In this document: one piece after another, positions 8,997 through 19,200 of the stretch
How the letters are laid out: every line of letters begins with the position of its first letter
Position numbering within the stretch: the first letter of the stretch is position 1
Assembly: GCA_964640125.1 (NCBI GenBank)
Contig: CAZXGG010000003.1
Location: 24,108 to 88,107, forward strand
Direction: 5' to 3'
Length of the DNA: 64,000 bases
DNA from: G020353115 sp964640125
Lineage (GTDB): Bacteria > Bacteroidota > Bacteroidia > Bacteroidales > VadinHA17
Position numbers and translations under genes: made by a program
Notes under the pieces: model-generated
The model's input: only the letters and a program-made list of their open reading frames with translations
Told to the model about the DNA's origin: nothing
Databases searched by the model: none

Positions 8997-11285
8997 TCAG
9001 AAGTTTGCTGCAAGCTGGAGGGTGATATTCCGGGGAGGACCAATATCACCTGGCCGACCGATGTACTCCTCGTTCAGCAGGTTTTTAATGATCAGCGATA
9101 CTTTGAATTGTTCGATGATGTTATAGGAGATCCTGTAATCCACCACCCACTCTCCTTCCTGGTTTTCCTTACGATAATCGGCATAACCGGGTAATATGTA
9201 CGGTTCGTACAGGGGATTGACGAACACTTGATCGACATTCAGCATGAAGCTGTTATACCTCAGGTTACTTCCTGTTGAGAACTTCCTCCAGGTAAGCTGA
9301 ACATCTCCTTTGAAGCTGTGTTTATATCGGTATTTGAGGTACTTTTCGTTTTCGATTAAGGAACTTTTTCTGACATTCCGGTCGATCGGATTTATGAAGG
9401 TATAACCGGCAGCCAGATCGACAGCAACCGGTCCCATGTGTCCCTGCAGGGTCAGGTTGATCTCGAATCCGTTTATTCTTGCATTTCCTACATTCAATGA
9501 TTTGAATCCAATGTGTTCGAGGGGGGGGGTAATCGTATCGGGGTTATACACACCGAATGTAAACTCGATCATGTCGTTGTATTCGGTCCAGAAGCCGGAG
9601 AGATCGGCATATCCCTGCCAGGAACCCAGTTTGATCCCCTGTTTGATCCCGATTTCCGCACTCCACCCTTTTTCCGGCTTGAGGTCAGGATTTGGAAAAA
9701 TTTTGAGTGAGCTGATCGAGGTAGCGGTATACTTTTCTGCGATGGATGGGAACCGGTACCCCTGCCCTATGGAACCACGCAGATAAGTATAATCGGCTGC
9801 CTGGAAATTGATACCGGTACGGAAGACGGGTGAAGAATGAATTTGCTCATTGTCCAGCCTGGAGCTTTCCCACCGGATCCCGGCAGACCATTTAAGGCGT
9901 TCGAAGAACCGGGCATCCAGTTGGGTATAAAGTGCAAGGTTGATCCCACTGTGGTTTCCATAAAGGTTTGAGATAACATTCGAATAGCTTGCGGAGGATC
10001 CGAAGGACCAGTGAATCTCATTTTTGAATTTTTGCAAGTAGCGGTATTCTCCAAAGTAAAAACAGGATTTGTTGTTTTTATCGGCGTCATTCGGGAACCG
10101 GTTTTCAACTGCAAAAAAACGCGTTTTGAGCGTATGAATGATGTTTTCTTTTTGAAGGAATGTAACGTAGGGATCGGCATTAAACCGGATGCCGGTAAGT
10201 TCGGTGACCGCTTCGGGATTTTGCCTGTATGCGGTATCTGCATGGACCCATAACAGAAAATCGCTCTTATCCTGGTACATGTAACTGCTGTTAATTCCGT
10301 AATTGAGCCCCTTGTTTCGTTTGCCTGTAACGTTTAATTTGAGGTTTCCCCTCCCCCATGTATCCCACTCATTTTCCCTGTACCCCGGATTATGTAAGAG
10401 GTTTCCACCAACGACAAGATCAAGATTCCTGATTTTCCTCATGTGCTGGAAATTCATCCCGTAAAAAACGGGTTGTTTATCCCACCAGACCAGTTCTTCC
10501 CGTTTCGGGTCCATATAGATCCCACCAAACGCGGTAATCCCGGTTTCCGGATCTGGTTTCGGAAAGGCTGTCCTCAGGTTGATTACCCCGTTCAGTGCAG
10601 AAGATCCGTACAAAACCGATGAAGCACCTTTCAGGATCTCCACCTGGGCAACATTTTCAACCGGTAAAAAATCCCATTTCACATCACCGACATCTGCAGA
10701 AATGATGGGGAGGTCATCCACCAGTACCAGGACCCTGCTTCCCGCACCATAGGAATATCCACTACCTCCACGTATGCTTGCCTGTCCGTCCAGCACATCG
10801 ATTCCGGGAACCTGGCTGATCAGTGTTTCCAGGGTAATGTGGTTATTCTGCTGGATCATAACCGGTTTAAGAACCTCCATGGAGACGGTAACATCGGAGA
10901 GCTTCTGGTCGAATTTGCCGGCTGTGACTACAATCTCATCCAGCATTTTTATTTTGACTTCAAGGATAACATCAACCCGTACCGTATCCTTCGCGAAGGC
11001 TGTGATTTCTTTGATAACGGACTGATAACCAATAAAATGAAAGAAGATCTTATAGGTTCCGGGCAATACTTTCAGTTCGTATTTCCCATCTGTATCAGAA
11101 GAAATGCCGGTTGAATCGTTCAGAACAACGGTTGCACCGGTTAACGGTTCTCCGGTTTCAGAATCGGTTATCCTGCCGGTAATAATGCCTCTGTCCTGGG
11201 CGCACAGGCTGGTTAGAAAGAGAAATTGATACGTGAGAGTCAAGAGGATTCCACGCAGTCTCTTCTGGTTATTGATTGGGTTCAA
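8997..11285 (-). CDS. TonB-dependent outer-membrane receptor with carboxypeptidase-regulatory-like N-terminal domain
   Basis: 762 residues. A signal peptide ending in LCAQ is followed by a CarboxypepD_reg-like domain (about 33-110, GIITGRITDSETGEPLTGATV). Then come a plug domain (about 125-240, with SIRGGSGYSYG and VLVLVDDLP) and a 22-strand-type barrel ending LQLAANF. Such receptors import siderophores, cobalamin or other ligands using TonB energy. No SusD-like partner gene is adjacent, so a glycan role is not supported. It starts 2 bases after the stop of an SnoaL-like lipoprotein gene, so the two form an operon. The substrate cannot be told from sequence. Confidence 0.92.
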   Translation of the reverse strand: MNPINNQKRLRGILLTLTYQFLFLTSLCAQDRGIITGRITDSETGEPLTGATVVLNDSTGISSDTDGKYELKVLPGTYKIFFHFIGYQSVIKEITAFAKDTVRVDVILEVKIKMLDEIVVTAGKFDQKLSDVTVSMEVLKPVMIQQNNHITLETLISQVPGIDVLDGQASIRGGSGYSYGAGSRVLVLVDDLPIISADVGDVKWDFLPVENVAQVEILKGASSVLYGSSALNGVINLRTAFPKPDPETGITAFGGIYMDPKREELVWWDKQPVFYGMNFQHMRKIRNLDLVVGGNLLHNPGYRENEWDTWGRGNLKLNVTGKRNKGLNYGINSSYMYQDKSDFLLWVHADTAYRQNPEAVTELTGIRFNADPYVTFLQKENIIHTLKTRFFAVENRFPNDADKNNKSCFYFGEYRYLQKFKNEIHWSFGSSASYSNVISNLYGNHSGINLALYTQLDARFFERLKWSAGIRWESSRLDNEQIHSSPVFRTGINFQAADYTYLRGSIGQGYRFPSIAEKYTATSISSLKIFPNPDLKPEKGWSAEIGIKQGIKLGSWQGYADLSGFWTEYNDMIEFTFGVYNPDTITPPLEHIGFKSLNVGNARINGFEINLTLQGHMGPVAVDLAAGYTFINPIDRNVRKSSLIENEKYLKYRYKHSFKGDVQLTWRKFSTGSNLRYNSFMLNVDQVFVNPLYEPYILPGYADYRKENQEGEWVVDYRISYNIIEQFKVSLIIKNLLNEEYIGRPGDIGPPRNITLQLAANF

Positions 11286-11287
11286 TT

Positions 11288-11806
11288 TTAAAACTCTTTT
11301 CCAACTGCCTCGCCTTCCTCTTCAAAGGAAGAGAGATCAATCCACTGGGTCACTGATATTTTCCAGCCACCTTTCACTTTCTTCAACATCCGGATCTCTT
11401 TCGAGTGGGTTGTCATCGGTTCTCCATTCAGTTTGAATTTCATATTCTGGTTGTAAACTGCGAAAGCAGTTTCCCCGTGAATATCGATCTTCCAGTTTGA
11501 TCTTTCAACGGTAATATCTGTCCAGTCGGACCAATCTTCACTGGCGGCTTTTTTGTAATATGCATAGTTATTATCCCAACCCATTCTTTCACGGTACCCA
11601 TTACTTCCAATTGAAATGTAGATCAAATTGTCGTCCTGGATCAGTGTTTCCAGCAGTGCCACAAGGTTTTGATCCCAGAAGGCATTTGTTTCAGCAGCAA
11701 TGACTGCTTTTATTGCTTCCTCTTCTGCTGCAGTATCTATTTTTTCCTGGCACCCTGAAAAGGAAAGTGCTAAAAAAAACAGTACTAAAAATGTTATTTT
11801 TTTCAT
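11288..11806 (-). CDS. SnoaL/NTF2-like exported lipoprotein
   Basis: 172 residues with signal MKKITFLVLFFLALSFSGC and a lipobox Cys near residue 19. The mature domain starts with a long helix (AAEEEAIKAVIAAETNAFWDQNLVALLETL). Strands follow, ending KVKGGWKISVTQWIDLSSF, the pattern of SnoaL/NTF2-fold proteins of the DUF4440/ketosteroid-isomerase-like type. Many of these bind small ligands and are not enzymes. It is the first gene of a two-gene operon with the TonB receptor (2-base spacing), so a role in ligand capture for that receptor is a reasonable inference but not shown. Confidence 0.78.
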   Translation of the reverse strand: MKKITFLVLFFLALSFSGCQEKIDTAAEEEAIKAVIAAETNAFWDQNLVALLETLIQDDNLIYISIGSNGYRERMGWDNNYAYYKKAASEDWSDWTDITVERSNWKIDIHGETAFAVYNQNMKFKLNGEPMTTHSKEIRMLKKVKGGWKISVTQWIDLSSFEEEGEAVGKEF

Positions 11807-11972
11807 GATGATATGTTTAGAAAAGGTTTATTATTTGAAATGAGCGATATTAACCTGTCAACATTTCGGATACCTTTAAAGTTAAGGAATGTTAAACAGA
11901 AAGTCAATTTTTTCACTGGAAAAGTAGTGGATAATGATTTTTCATGTTTATTTTGTATAAAAGACTCTATTC

Positions 11973-12782
11973 ATGAAGTTGGTATTCACTATTTTCTTCA
12001 TCCTGTCGGTTTATTTTTTCCAGCAGGAAGGGTCGATAATGTTATTAAAGAAAGGAATTGCGAAATACCATGAAGGGGATTATGTGGGTGCTATTGAAAG
12101 CTATAATGCCGCAATTGAGCAGGATTCGCGATTTTGGAGGTTCTACATGTACAGGGCAAAAGCCAGGCTTGAACTGGAAGATTTCGTCGGTGCGGTTCAG
12201 GATTACGACTCGGCATTGAGTTTACAGCCAAACTTCTACGAATCGCTTACAACCCGGGGAGCATCGCGATACCGGATCGAGGATTTTAACATTGCTGTTA
12301 TTGATATAGACAAGGCAAAAGAGTTTTATCCCGACCGCTGGATAATCCATCTGATGAGGGGTGCTGCATTTGAAGGCATGGGGGATCATGAAAAAGCCCT
12401 GATTGACTTCAACCGTGCTATTGAATTGCAACCGGAGAACCACAACATATACATATTCCGGGGGATGGCACACCTAAACCTGGATCATTTTCAGCAAGCC
12501 CGGGAGGATTTTAACAGTGCAATCAAGCTGTATCCGGAGAATGATGTTGCTTATGTAAAATCAGGCTTATGTGATCTTTCCTATGGAGATACCCTATCCG
12601 CTATTGATAATTTTTCGACAGCAACGATCATTAATCCCAGGTGTGCTGAAGCATTTTTCAACCGGGGAAAAATCCTCCTGGAAGTTCCTGAAAAAACAGA
12701 GCAAGCCTGCAGTGATCTTCAAAAAGCCGATGCGCTGGGTTATACCCGGGCTTACCAGATGATCCTGAAGTTTTGCAACTGA
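11973..12782 (+). CDS. Exported TPR-repeat protein
   Basis: 269 residues. A short N-terminal hydrophobic segment (LVFTIFFILSVYFF) suggests export or membrane anchoring. From about residue 27 there are six or seven tetratricopeptide repeats, for example YHEGDYVGAIESYNAAIEQD, FEGMGDHEKALIDFNRAIEL and HLNLDHFQQAREDFNSAIKL. A final Cys-containing repeat (EQACSDLQKADALGYTRA) resembles the Sel1/TPR ends of Bacteroidota proteins. It probably serves as a protein-interaction scaffold at the periplasmic face. Its 3' end lies 16 bases from the convergent SDR gene. Confidence 0.8.
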   Translation: MKLVFTIFFILSVYFFQQEGSIMLLKKGIAKYHEGDYVGAIESYNAAIEQDSRFWRFYMYRAKARLELEDFVGAVQDYDSALSLQPNFYESLTTRGASRYRIEDFNIAVIDIDKAKEFYPDRWIIHLMRGAAFEGMGDHEKALIDFNRAIELQPENHNIYIFRGMAHLNLDHFQQAREDFNSAIKLYPENDVAYVKSGLCDLSYGDTLSAIDNFSTATIINPRCAEAFFNRGKILLEVPEKTEQACSDLQKADALGYTRAYQMILKFCN

Positions 12783-12798
12783 TGCCGGATTAATGCAC

Positions 12799-14445
12799 CT
12801 ATACTACCGGCCCGAATGGAAGATCACCGTCCAGATGTTCCAGTGAATCATAAAAGGTATCCTCCAGCTGAGACACGATCTGCTTCATCTCATCCGTACT
12901 TTCCAGTGAGGGAAATTTCTCACCAACAGCAGGGGCATGTGGTTCTTGTTTTAACAGGCGTGCAAATGATTCATCAATTTCATCAATCACCAGTTGAATG
13001 GCTATGCTAACAAAATTGTTAAATTCCCTTTTTGAATCGGAAGTAGTAAGTTCAGGATTTGCCGCGGCGTTAATGGTTGTTTCCATGGAATTCAGGAGAC
13101 CGGCGATCTCCTCTATCTTAAACCCGCTGTTAAATCTTCTGTAGGCAATGATCTGAGCATATTTCCTTAATACCATGCGGTCTCCGGTTCGGATGCTGAT
13201 TGCAATCAGCTGATAGATCAATGTGATATACATCTTCAACAGATCCCTTCCCATAGCCTGGTAATGAACAAAACGTTCTGCATGCTCCGGTAAGAGCAGG
13301 TATTCAAGCAACTTTTCCACTGCAGCGGAGCGGTGTTTCTTAAATATGTCATAATAGAGAATAGTGGTACGCTCCACAGTTCTCTTCAACGCCATTTCAT
13401 TTCGAATGGACCAGGTAATGGAATGGTTTTTCCGGTTTTCCAGGAGAAAGAGCAGCCTCCGCAGGACATCATACCTTTTGGCGATTTTCCACCCAAGGAG
13501 TTTTTGGGATCGGGTGGAATCAACCACAAGTTTCTTGTCCACATATTTGATCATCCAGGGTTTTTCGAATGATTCGAAGCCTAACATATTGGAAAGAAAA
13601 TTTAATGCAAGAACACCCGGATACGCGATTAGTTTAGGTATTCTGATGGGCTTTCTGTACTTGCCGAAGTGATATTTCGTAGATGCTTTGTACAAGTCGT
13701 TGTGTGAAATCGTACCATCCGGGCTTGCAATGAGTGTTAGTTCATGAGGCAATGTGTTGTCTCTTTCGAGCAGCAGGTCAAAAAAACGGATCAGGTCATT
13801 GATGTGAATGTAAGTGATTGCCGATTCTCCTTTTCCACCCAGTATTCTTGATTTCCATTTTTTTGAAAGCCATGTGGAAAGAAACATGAACAACGGCGGG
13901 TATTCACACCAGTCACTGAAAACGGCTGCCAGCCGTACAATAGCATACGAAAAATCGCCTGAAAATTCTTTGATGCAATTCTCAGCAAGGCATTTACTGC
14001 GGGCATAGGCAAAGTCGGCTGCCGGAGGAGTTTCTTCTGTTATGATGTGGTCAAAATCGCCAAACTTACATGCAGCAAGGGAGCTGGAAAAAATGAAACG
14101 CCTAATTTCAAGTTCCTTCGCCAATTTCAGGATATTCTCTGTTCCCAGAACATTGGTCCTGTAATATTCAGGATGATCCTTGTATGAAAAATCATAATAA
14201 CCGGCAAGGTGCATTACGTAATTTGCACCACCCAGTTTACGAATGCTTTCTCCCAATTCCCTGATATCAGTGAAAGATCCGATATCCACCTGAGTCCAGA
14301 AAATATTCTGGTGTTTGGGTATCCCGGATTCCAACTGTGATCTCCGGGCAAGACAAAAGAGCCTGTACTTCTCTTTTGAGGCTTCGATGAAATGCCTGCC
14401 AATAAAACCCGATGCTCCTGTGACAACAATTCCTTCTTTCTCCAT
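12799..14445 (-). CDS. Extended SDR (NAD-dependent epimerase/dehydratase) fused to a C-terminal helical domain
   Basis: 548 residues, about 200 longer than a normal epimerase. Residues 1-330 form an extended SDR: the nucleotide motif GASGFIG lies near residue 10, HLAGYYDFSYKDHPEYYRTNVLGTEN near 95, a catalytic Ser in FSSSLAA and YxxxK as YARSK near 147. After about residue 335 the protein turns into an all-helical region (LLEYLLLPEHAERF, RKYAQIIAYRRFNSGFKIEEI, LLNSMETTI). Its pattern resembles the helical RsbR/RsbRD N-terminal fold of signalling proteins; that match is my inference. The substrate is unknown (sugar nucleotide, steroid-like or lipid). Confidence 0.8.
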   Translation of the reverse strand: MEKEGIVVTGASGFIGRHFIEASKEKYRLFCLARRSQLESGIPKHQNIFWTQVDIGSFTDIRELGESIRKLGGANYVMHLAGYYDFSYKDHPEYYRTNVLGTENILKLAKELEIRRFIFSSSLAACKFGDFDHIITEETPPAADFAYARSKCLAENCIKEFSGDFSYAIVRLAAVFSDWCEYPPLFMFLSTWLSKKWKSRILGGKGESAITYIHINDLIRFFDLLLERDNTLPHELTLIASPDGTISHNDLYKASTKYHFGKYRKPIRIPKLIAYPGVLALNFLSNMLGFESFEKPWMIKYVDKKLVVDSTRSQKLLGWKIAKRYDVLRRLLFLLENRKNHSITWSIRNEMALKRTVERTTILYYDIFKKHRSAAVEKLLEYLLLPEHAERFVHYQAMGRDLLKMYITLIYQLIAISIRTGDRMVLRKYAQIIAYRRFNSGFKIEEIAGLLNSMETTINAAANPELTTSDSKREFNNFVSIAIQLVIDEIDESFARLLKQEPHAPAVGEKFPSLESTDEMKQIVSQLEDTFYDSLEHLDGDLPFGPVV

Positions 14446-14562
14446 GCCTTTAAACCTGCCTTTCTACCTGAAGATGAAGTTGCGGATCCCAACGCCCAAA
14501 ATGATGTTGTTTTTCATGGTATTTGTGGTTTTGGTTACTCTGTTTCTGAATGAACCATAACA

Positions 14563-14570
14563 CAAAAATA
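14563..14570 (-). promoter_or_regulatory. TAnnTTTG element upstream of the SDR gene
   Basis: Minus-strand TATTTTTG matches the Bacteroidota -7 consensus. It would start transcription about 110 bases before the ATG at 14445. No clear TTTG -33 element was seen, so support is moderate. Confidence 0.45.
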
Positions 14571-14624
14571 GATCAGATTGATATAAAATTGAATGAGAAA
14601 AATCATTTAACAAGACGATTCCTA

Positions 14625-14632
14625 TATATTTG
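14625..14632 (+). promoter_or_regulatory. TAnnTTTG element upstream of the FAD oxidoreductase gene
   Basis: TATATTTG matches the Bacteroidota -7 consensus exactly. Transcription would begin near 14638, just before an in-frame stop at 14641. This supports the unusual TTG start at 14665. Confidence 0.6.
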
Positions 14633-14664
14633 CATGCATGTAGATTGCAATAAACGATCAGCTA

Positions 14665-15798
14665 TTGGATTCGGAAGTAACCATAATTGGTGCCGGTGTT
14701 GTTGGACTGGCGATTGCTGCAAAATTATCAAGCCTGTACGATTCGGTGTTTGTGATTGAAAGACACAGGAAATTCGGACAGGAATCAAGCAGCAGGAACA
14801 GCGAAGTAATTCACTCGGGAATCTATTATCCACCCGGATCATTGAAAGCGCATCTTTGCGTTGAGGGAAGGGAAAAGTTATACGGCTATTGTGAGCAGCA
14901 TGAGATAGCATACAGAAAATGCGGGAAACTGGTCGTGGCTACGGACGATTCAGAAACAGATCGACTGACAGGTATTCTCAGGGATGCGCATGCAAACGGA
15001 GTAATGGATGCACGTATAGTGGACATGCCTGAAATCCATCAGCTTGAACCTCATATCCATGCTCGAAAGGGCATCTTTTTCCCCTCCACGGGAATTGTTG
15101 ATACCCACAGCGTGATGAAACAGCTTGAGACCGATGCGGTGAGCCATGGGGTGAACTTTGTTTATCATGCAGAAGTCCTGGAAATCCACCGGATCACAGG
15201 AGGGTACGAAATCCTAATAAAAGATGCAGACGGGGAGCGATTTACGTTCACATCAGAAATGGTTGTTAATTCAGCCGGACTGTCTGCGTCACAGATTGCT
15301 CATTCGTCAGGAATACCTGGGAATACATACCCTGTTTACTATTGGAAAGGTGAGTATTTCAGCGTTATTAACGGCAAGCACAAATTGGTGAACCGGCTAA
15401 TTTACCCACTGCCGGAAAAAGAGATCGTTGGGCTTGGGATTCATACCACGGTTGATCTGGTTGGCCGGTTAAAGCTTGGTCCGAACGCATTGTATCTGGG
15501 AAAAGGTGAGGCAGATTATACTGTTGATCCTGGACATGCCAGCGATTTTTATCGTGCTGCCCGGAAATTCCTCCCGTTTCTTGAGGAACAGGATCTGATG
15601 CCCGATCAGGCCGGGATAAGGCCTAAATTTCAAAAACCCGGAGATCCAGTAAAGGATTTCCTGATCAGGGAAGAGTCAGACAGAAACCTTCCGGGACTGG
15701 TTAATCTCATTGGCATTGAGTCACCCGGACTGACTGCCTGTCTAAGTATTGCCGATTATGTTTCGGAGTTGCTTACTCCTTTCACTGGCACAGGATAG
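14665..15798 (+). CDS. lhgO: L-2-hydroxyglutarate oxidase-like FAD-dependent oxidoreductase
   Basis: 377 residues from a TTG start; upstream in this frame a stop at 14641 excludes an earlier ATG. The N-terminus has the dinucleotide-binding motif VTIIGAGVVGLAIAAKL, then SSRNSEVIHSGIYYPPGSLKA, a signature of the LhgO/YgaF branch of the DAO family. The C-terminal DQAGIRPKF and NLIGIESPGLTACLSIADYV segments complete the FAD site. LhgO-type enzymes oxidise L-2-hydroxyglutarate to 2-oxoglutarate and feed electrons to the quinone pool. The family call is strong; the exact substrate is inferred. The gene converges on the CheY-like gene. Confidence 0.88.
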   Translation: MDSEVTIIGAGVVGLAIAAKLSSLYDSVFVIERHRKFGQESSSRNSEVIHSGIYYPPGSLKAHLCVEGREKLYGYCEQHEIAYRKCGKLVVATDDSETDRLTGILRDAHANGVMDARIVDMPEIHQLEPHIHARKGIFFPSTGIVDTHSVMKQLETDAVSHGVNFVYHAEVLEIHRITGGYEILIKDADGERFTFTSEMVVNSAGLSASQIAHSSGIPGNTYPVYYWKGEYFSVINGKHKLVNRLIYPLPEKEIVGLGIHTTVDLVGRLKLGPNALYLGKGEADYTVDPGHASDFYRAARKFLPFLEEQDLMPDQAGIRPKFQKPGDPVKDFLIREESDRNLPGLVNLIGIESPGLTACLSIADYVSELLTPFTGTG

Positions 15799-15825
15799 TT
15801 ATATGTAGTGTTGAAGCATAAGTGT

Positions 15826-16194
15826 TCATGATTTCAACACCTCGACAATGGAATTGAGCAGTTCACTTTTAGAGAATGGTTTTGCCAGTGTCTTGTCTGC
15901 CCCAAAATATTTCGCTGTCCGGAGGTAGTCACCGGGATGAGAACGTCCGCCACCCGATATGGCGATTATTTTCACCTCCGGTACATTTTTTTTCAATTCA
16001 AGAATCGTTTCGAGTCCCTCTTTTTCCGGCATGATAATATCGGTAATGACAAGGTCTGGCTTTTCCCGTTTAAAAATTTTCATTCCTTCTGCACCATCAA
16101 GGGCACTAAACACGATATAACCTTCTCTTTTCACCATCTCGTGAAGCATCTCCCTGAACTGGTTATCATCGTCAATGATCAATATTTTTGCCAT
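15826..16194 (-). CDS. CheY-like single-domain response regulator
   Basis: About 122 residues. I start it at the Met giving MAKILIIDDDNQF, because the receiver fold begins there; an upstream Met at 16245 would add 17 residues with no domain. Acidic pocket Asp8-Asp10, phospho-acceptor Asp52 (LVITDIIMP), switch Ser/Gly segment IIAISGGG and Lys in TLAKPFS are all present. There is no output domain. It lies downstream of and in the same direction as the giant hybrid histidine kinase (88-base gap), and is probably its phosphorylation partner. Confidence 0.9.
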   Translation of the reverse strand: MAKILIIDDDNQFREMLHEMVKREGYIVFSALDGAEGMKIFKREKPDLVITDIIMPEKEGLETILELKKNVPEVKIIAISGGGRSHPGDYLRTAKYFGADKTLAKPFSKSELLNSIVEVLKS

Positions 16195-16275
16195 ATCATG
16201 CATTGTTTTTGATTGTATAGTATCCGTTTTATCATAAAATAGCACATCATTTCCGATTGGTATGAACGAATTGTT

Positions 16276-16294
16276 CTGCCTGTTAAACAGGCAG
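16276..16294. repeat. Palindrome around the histidine kinase stop codon
   Basis: CTGCCTG-TTAAA-CAGGCAG. The loop contains the stop codon of the kinase gene (16283-16285). It shares its arm core with the palindromes at 2574 and 30640. Confidence 0.6.
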
Positions 16295-19200
16295 GTATAC
16301 CGTAAATGTTGTTCCCTTATTTTTTTTGGATTGAACCGTGATCACACCATTATGGTTCTTAATTATTCCATGAACCACAGAGAGTCCGAGACCTGTACCT
16401 ATTCCCACCGGTTTGGTACTGAAGAAGGGCTCGAATATTTTAGTCAGTGTCTCTGCATCCATCCCTGCTCCCGTATCCGAAACGGATACCCGGACATACT
16501 CTCCTTCAGTGAGATCCGGGGTTTTTTCAGCCAGGAGTTTATCAACATGAATCGTATCAGCAGTAATGGTTAGTATGCCCCCTTTATCCTGCATTGACTG
16601 GTTTGCATTGGTCAGCAGATTCAGGATAACCTGTTGAATCTGTGAAGGATCCGCATGTATTGATGGGAAGTCTTTATCGATATTCGTTTCGATTTTGATG
16701 TTTTCGCTTGCCGTGGGATTGAACAGGGTAAGGGAATCCCTGATCAGGTGATGAATCTTAACGGATTTGGGCTCGGGTTTAAAATCCCGGCTGAAGGTAA
16801 GAATCTGGTTTACCAGGTCTTTTGCACGCATCGAAGCCCTTCTCATTCTTGTCAAGTAACTGTGGATTTTTTCGCCTGAAGACGTCTCTTCCATGGCCAT
16901 ATCATTGTAGCCAAGGATTGTCCCCAATATGTTATTAAAATCATGTGCAATGCCCCTGGCAAGTGTTCCAACAGTTTCCAGTTTTTGTGATTGAATAAGC
17001 TGGTTTTCCAGCTGTGACTCCCTTGTTATATCCTGCTTTACAGCAACATAATTGACTATTTTCCCCTCTTCATTGGTAATTGGGGAGATGGTTGCTCTCT
17101 CTTCATACAGGGTCCCGTTCTTTCGTTTGTTCAGCATTTTTCCTTTCCAGACTTTTCCCTGTTCAATGGTGTTCCATAACTTTTCATAGAACTCATTCCG
17201 CTGTTCTCCACTTATTAAAATATTCAACTTCTGATTCAATGCCTCTTCTCGTGAATAGCCAGATATTTTTTCAAATGCAGGATTGGCATATAACAGGTTC
17301 CCTTCTGTATCTGTAATGATAACGGTTTCCGCCATTTGTTCCACTACCGTGCTGAGTTTTGTTCTCTCCTCCTCCACCTTCTTCCTGATAATAATGCTTA
17401 CCATCTGTTCAATCAGATTGCTCATCCTTTCGATGTCATGATCCTTGTAATTCTCAGCACTTATGGTTATAATCATTCCCAACCGTTCATTGCCTGAATA
17501 GAGTGGGAAATTACACACAAACTTCATATTAAGTAACTTAACAATATCAGGAATGATTCTCAGCGTGGATGCTTTGGTTGCAAATTCAGTGATGAATGCA
17601 TGTATCTCCTCCTTTGTTCCCAGAAGCTGGGGTTTTTTGCCACGGATACACTGCATTAACAGTCCATTTGAGGGTGGTTTGACAAAGTGTTTTCGTATCC
17701 CTTTATGAACCCTTTTTTCAAGGATTTTAAGCACATCAGACGACATGGATAGATGCTCTAATGAAAGTGATTTTCCATCTTCCGTCAGCATAGCAAATCC
17801 GGTAATGTGGCAGGCGTAAAGACGCAATATCGCGTTGGCAAAATATTGAAAGATCTGATTGACATTCTTGCCAATATTCACCATTGCATTCATCGTATTG
17901 ATCAGGGATAGCTCCTCTGTTCGCTGTTTTATCTGTTGCTCGGCCCGCTTTTGTTCCGTGATGTCGGTAATCATTCCAATGGTATTGATAATTTTACCCT
18001 CATCATTTCTAATGGGAGAGACACCGATATGACAGCAAATCACATCCCCGTTTTTCTTTATGTAGCGTTTTTCAAGTACGAAGTGCTGTATTTTCCCCTG
18101 AATTAACCGGTTATAATATGATTTACTTTCAGCCCGGTCATCCGGATGGGTGAGTTGTGTAAAATGCTTGTCGAACAGCTCCTCAGCTGTATAGCCAAAC
18201 AGTTCCTGTGCTGCTTGATTTGTTTGAATTAATTTCCCATCGATGGTTGACAATACAACTGCAAACAGTCCTTTTTCAAATATTGCCCTGAATTTCTCTT
18301 CGCTCTCCTGCAACGCTTTCTCGGCTCTGCTAAGGTCGGTAATATCATGAATAGTCCCGATGAACCTGACGGGGTTATTCTGAGGATCACAGACCATTTC
18401 TGCCCTTGAATGCACGGTTCGTTCGTCTCCGTCGGGTTTAGTAATCCGGTGAAAAAAATCAACGGGTTGTTTCTTGTCAATAGAAAGCTGAATGGTTTTT
18501 TGAACCATTTTCCGGTCATCAGCATGTACTAAGTTCAGAAAAACCTCCAGGTTTGGCTTGGTAAACCCAGGTTCCAATCCCAAAATTTGGTAGGTTTGAT
18601 CCGACCAGTTGATCTCACTCCTTTTCATATTCCATTCCCAGCTTCCAACGGATGCAATGCGTTGTGCTTCTCTCAAACTTTTCTCTTTTTGAATGATTTC
18701 CTCTTCAGCTTTTTTTCGTTTGCTGATATCACGCACGATGGCCTGAAGGTATTTTTTCCCTTTGAGCTCAAGCTTGTTCAGACTGACTTCGGCGAGGAAG
18801 GTTGTTCCGTTTAGTTTCTTGTGGATCCATTCGAAACGTATATTTTCGCCCATGATTGCTTTCCTGATTTTTTCCTGTGCAGACTCCGCTGAAGGCCTTC
18901 CATCCAACTGGTATTCGGGAGAAAACATGACCGGCGTTTTGCCAACGATATCCTCTCTGGAACAGCCGAACATCTCAAGGGTTGGATTATTACAGTCGAT
19001 GAAGTGATTATCATCCATCAGGAAGATGGCATCATTTGCCGATTCAAAAAGGGCTTTAAATTTTTGTTCACTTTCGATATAATCTTCTTCGGCTTTTTTC
19101 CTCAATATTACGGATGTTATCTGTGATCCGATATATTCTAACCGCCTGATATCATTTTGTGAAAACGGCTCTGTTTTCGAGATATTCAATATGCCTACAG

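Noticed and set aside
14467..14517. 17-codon frame (MKNNIILGVGIRNFIFR) upstream of the SDR gene as a leader peptide
   Set aside because: It lies within the inferred leader, but no attenuator-like hairpins or biased codons are seen; support is too weak.
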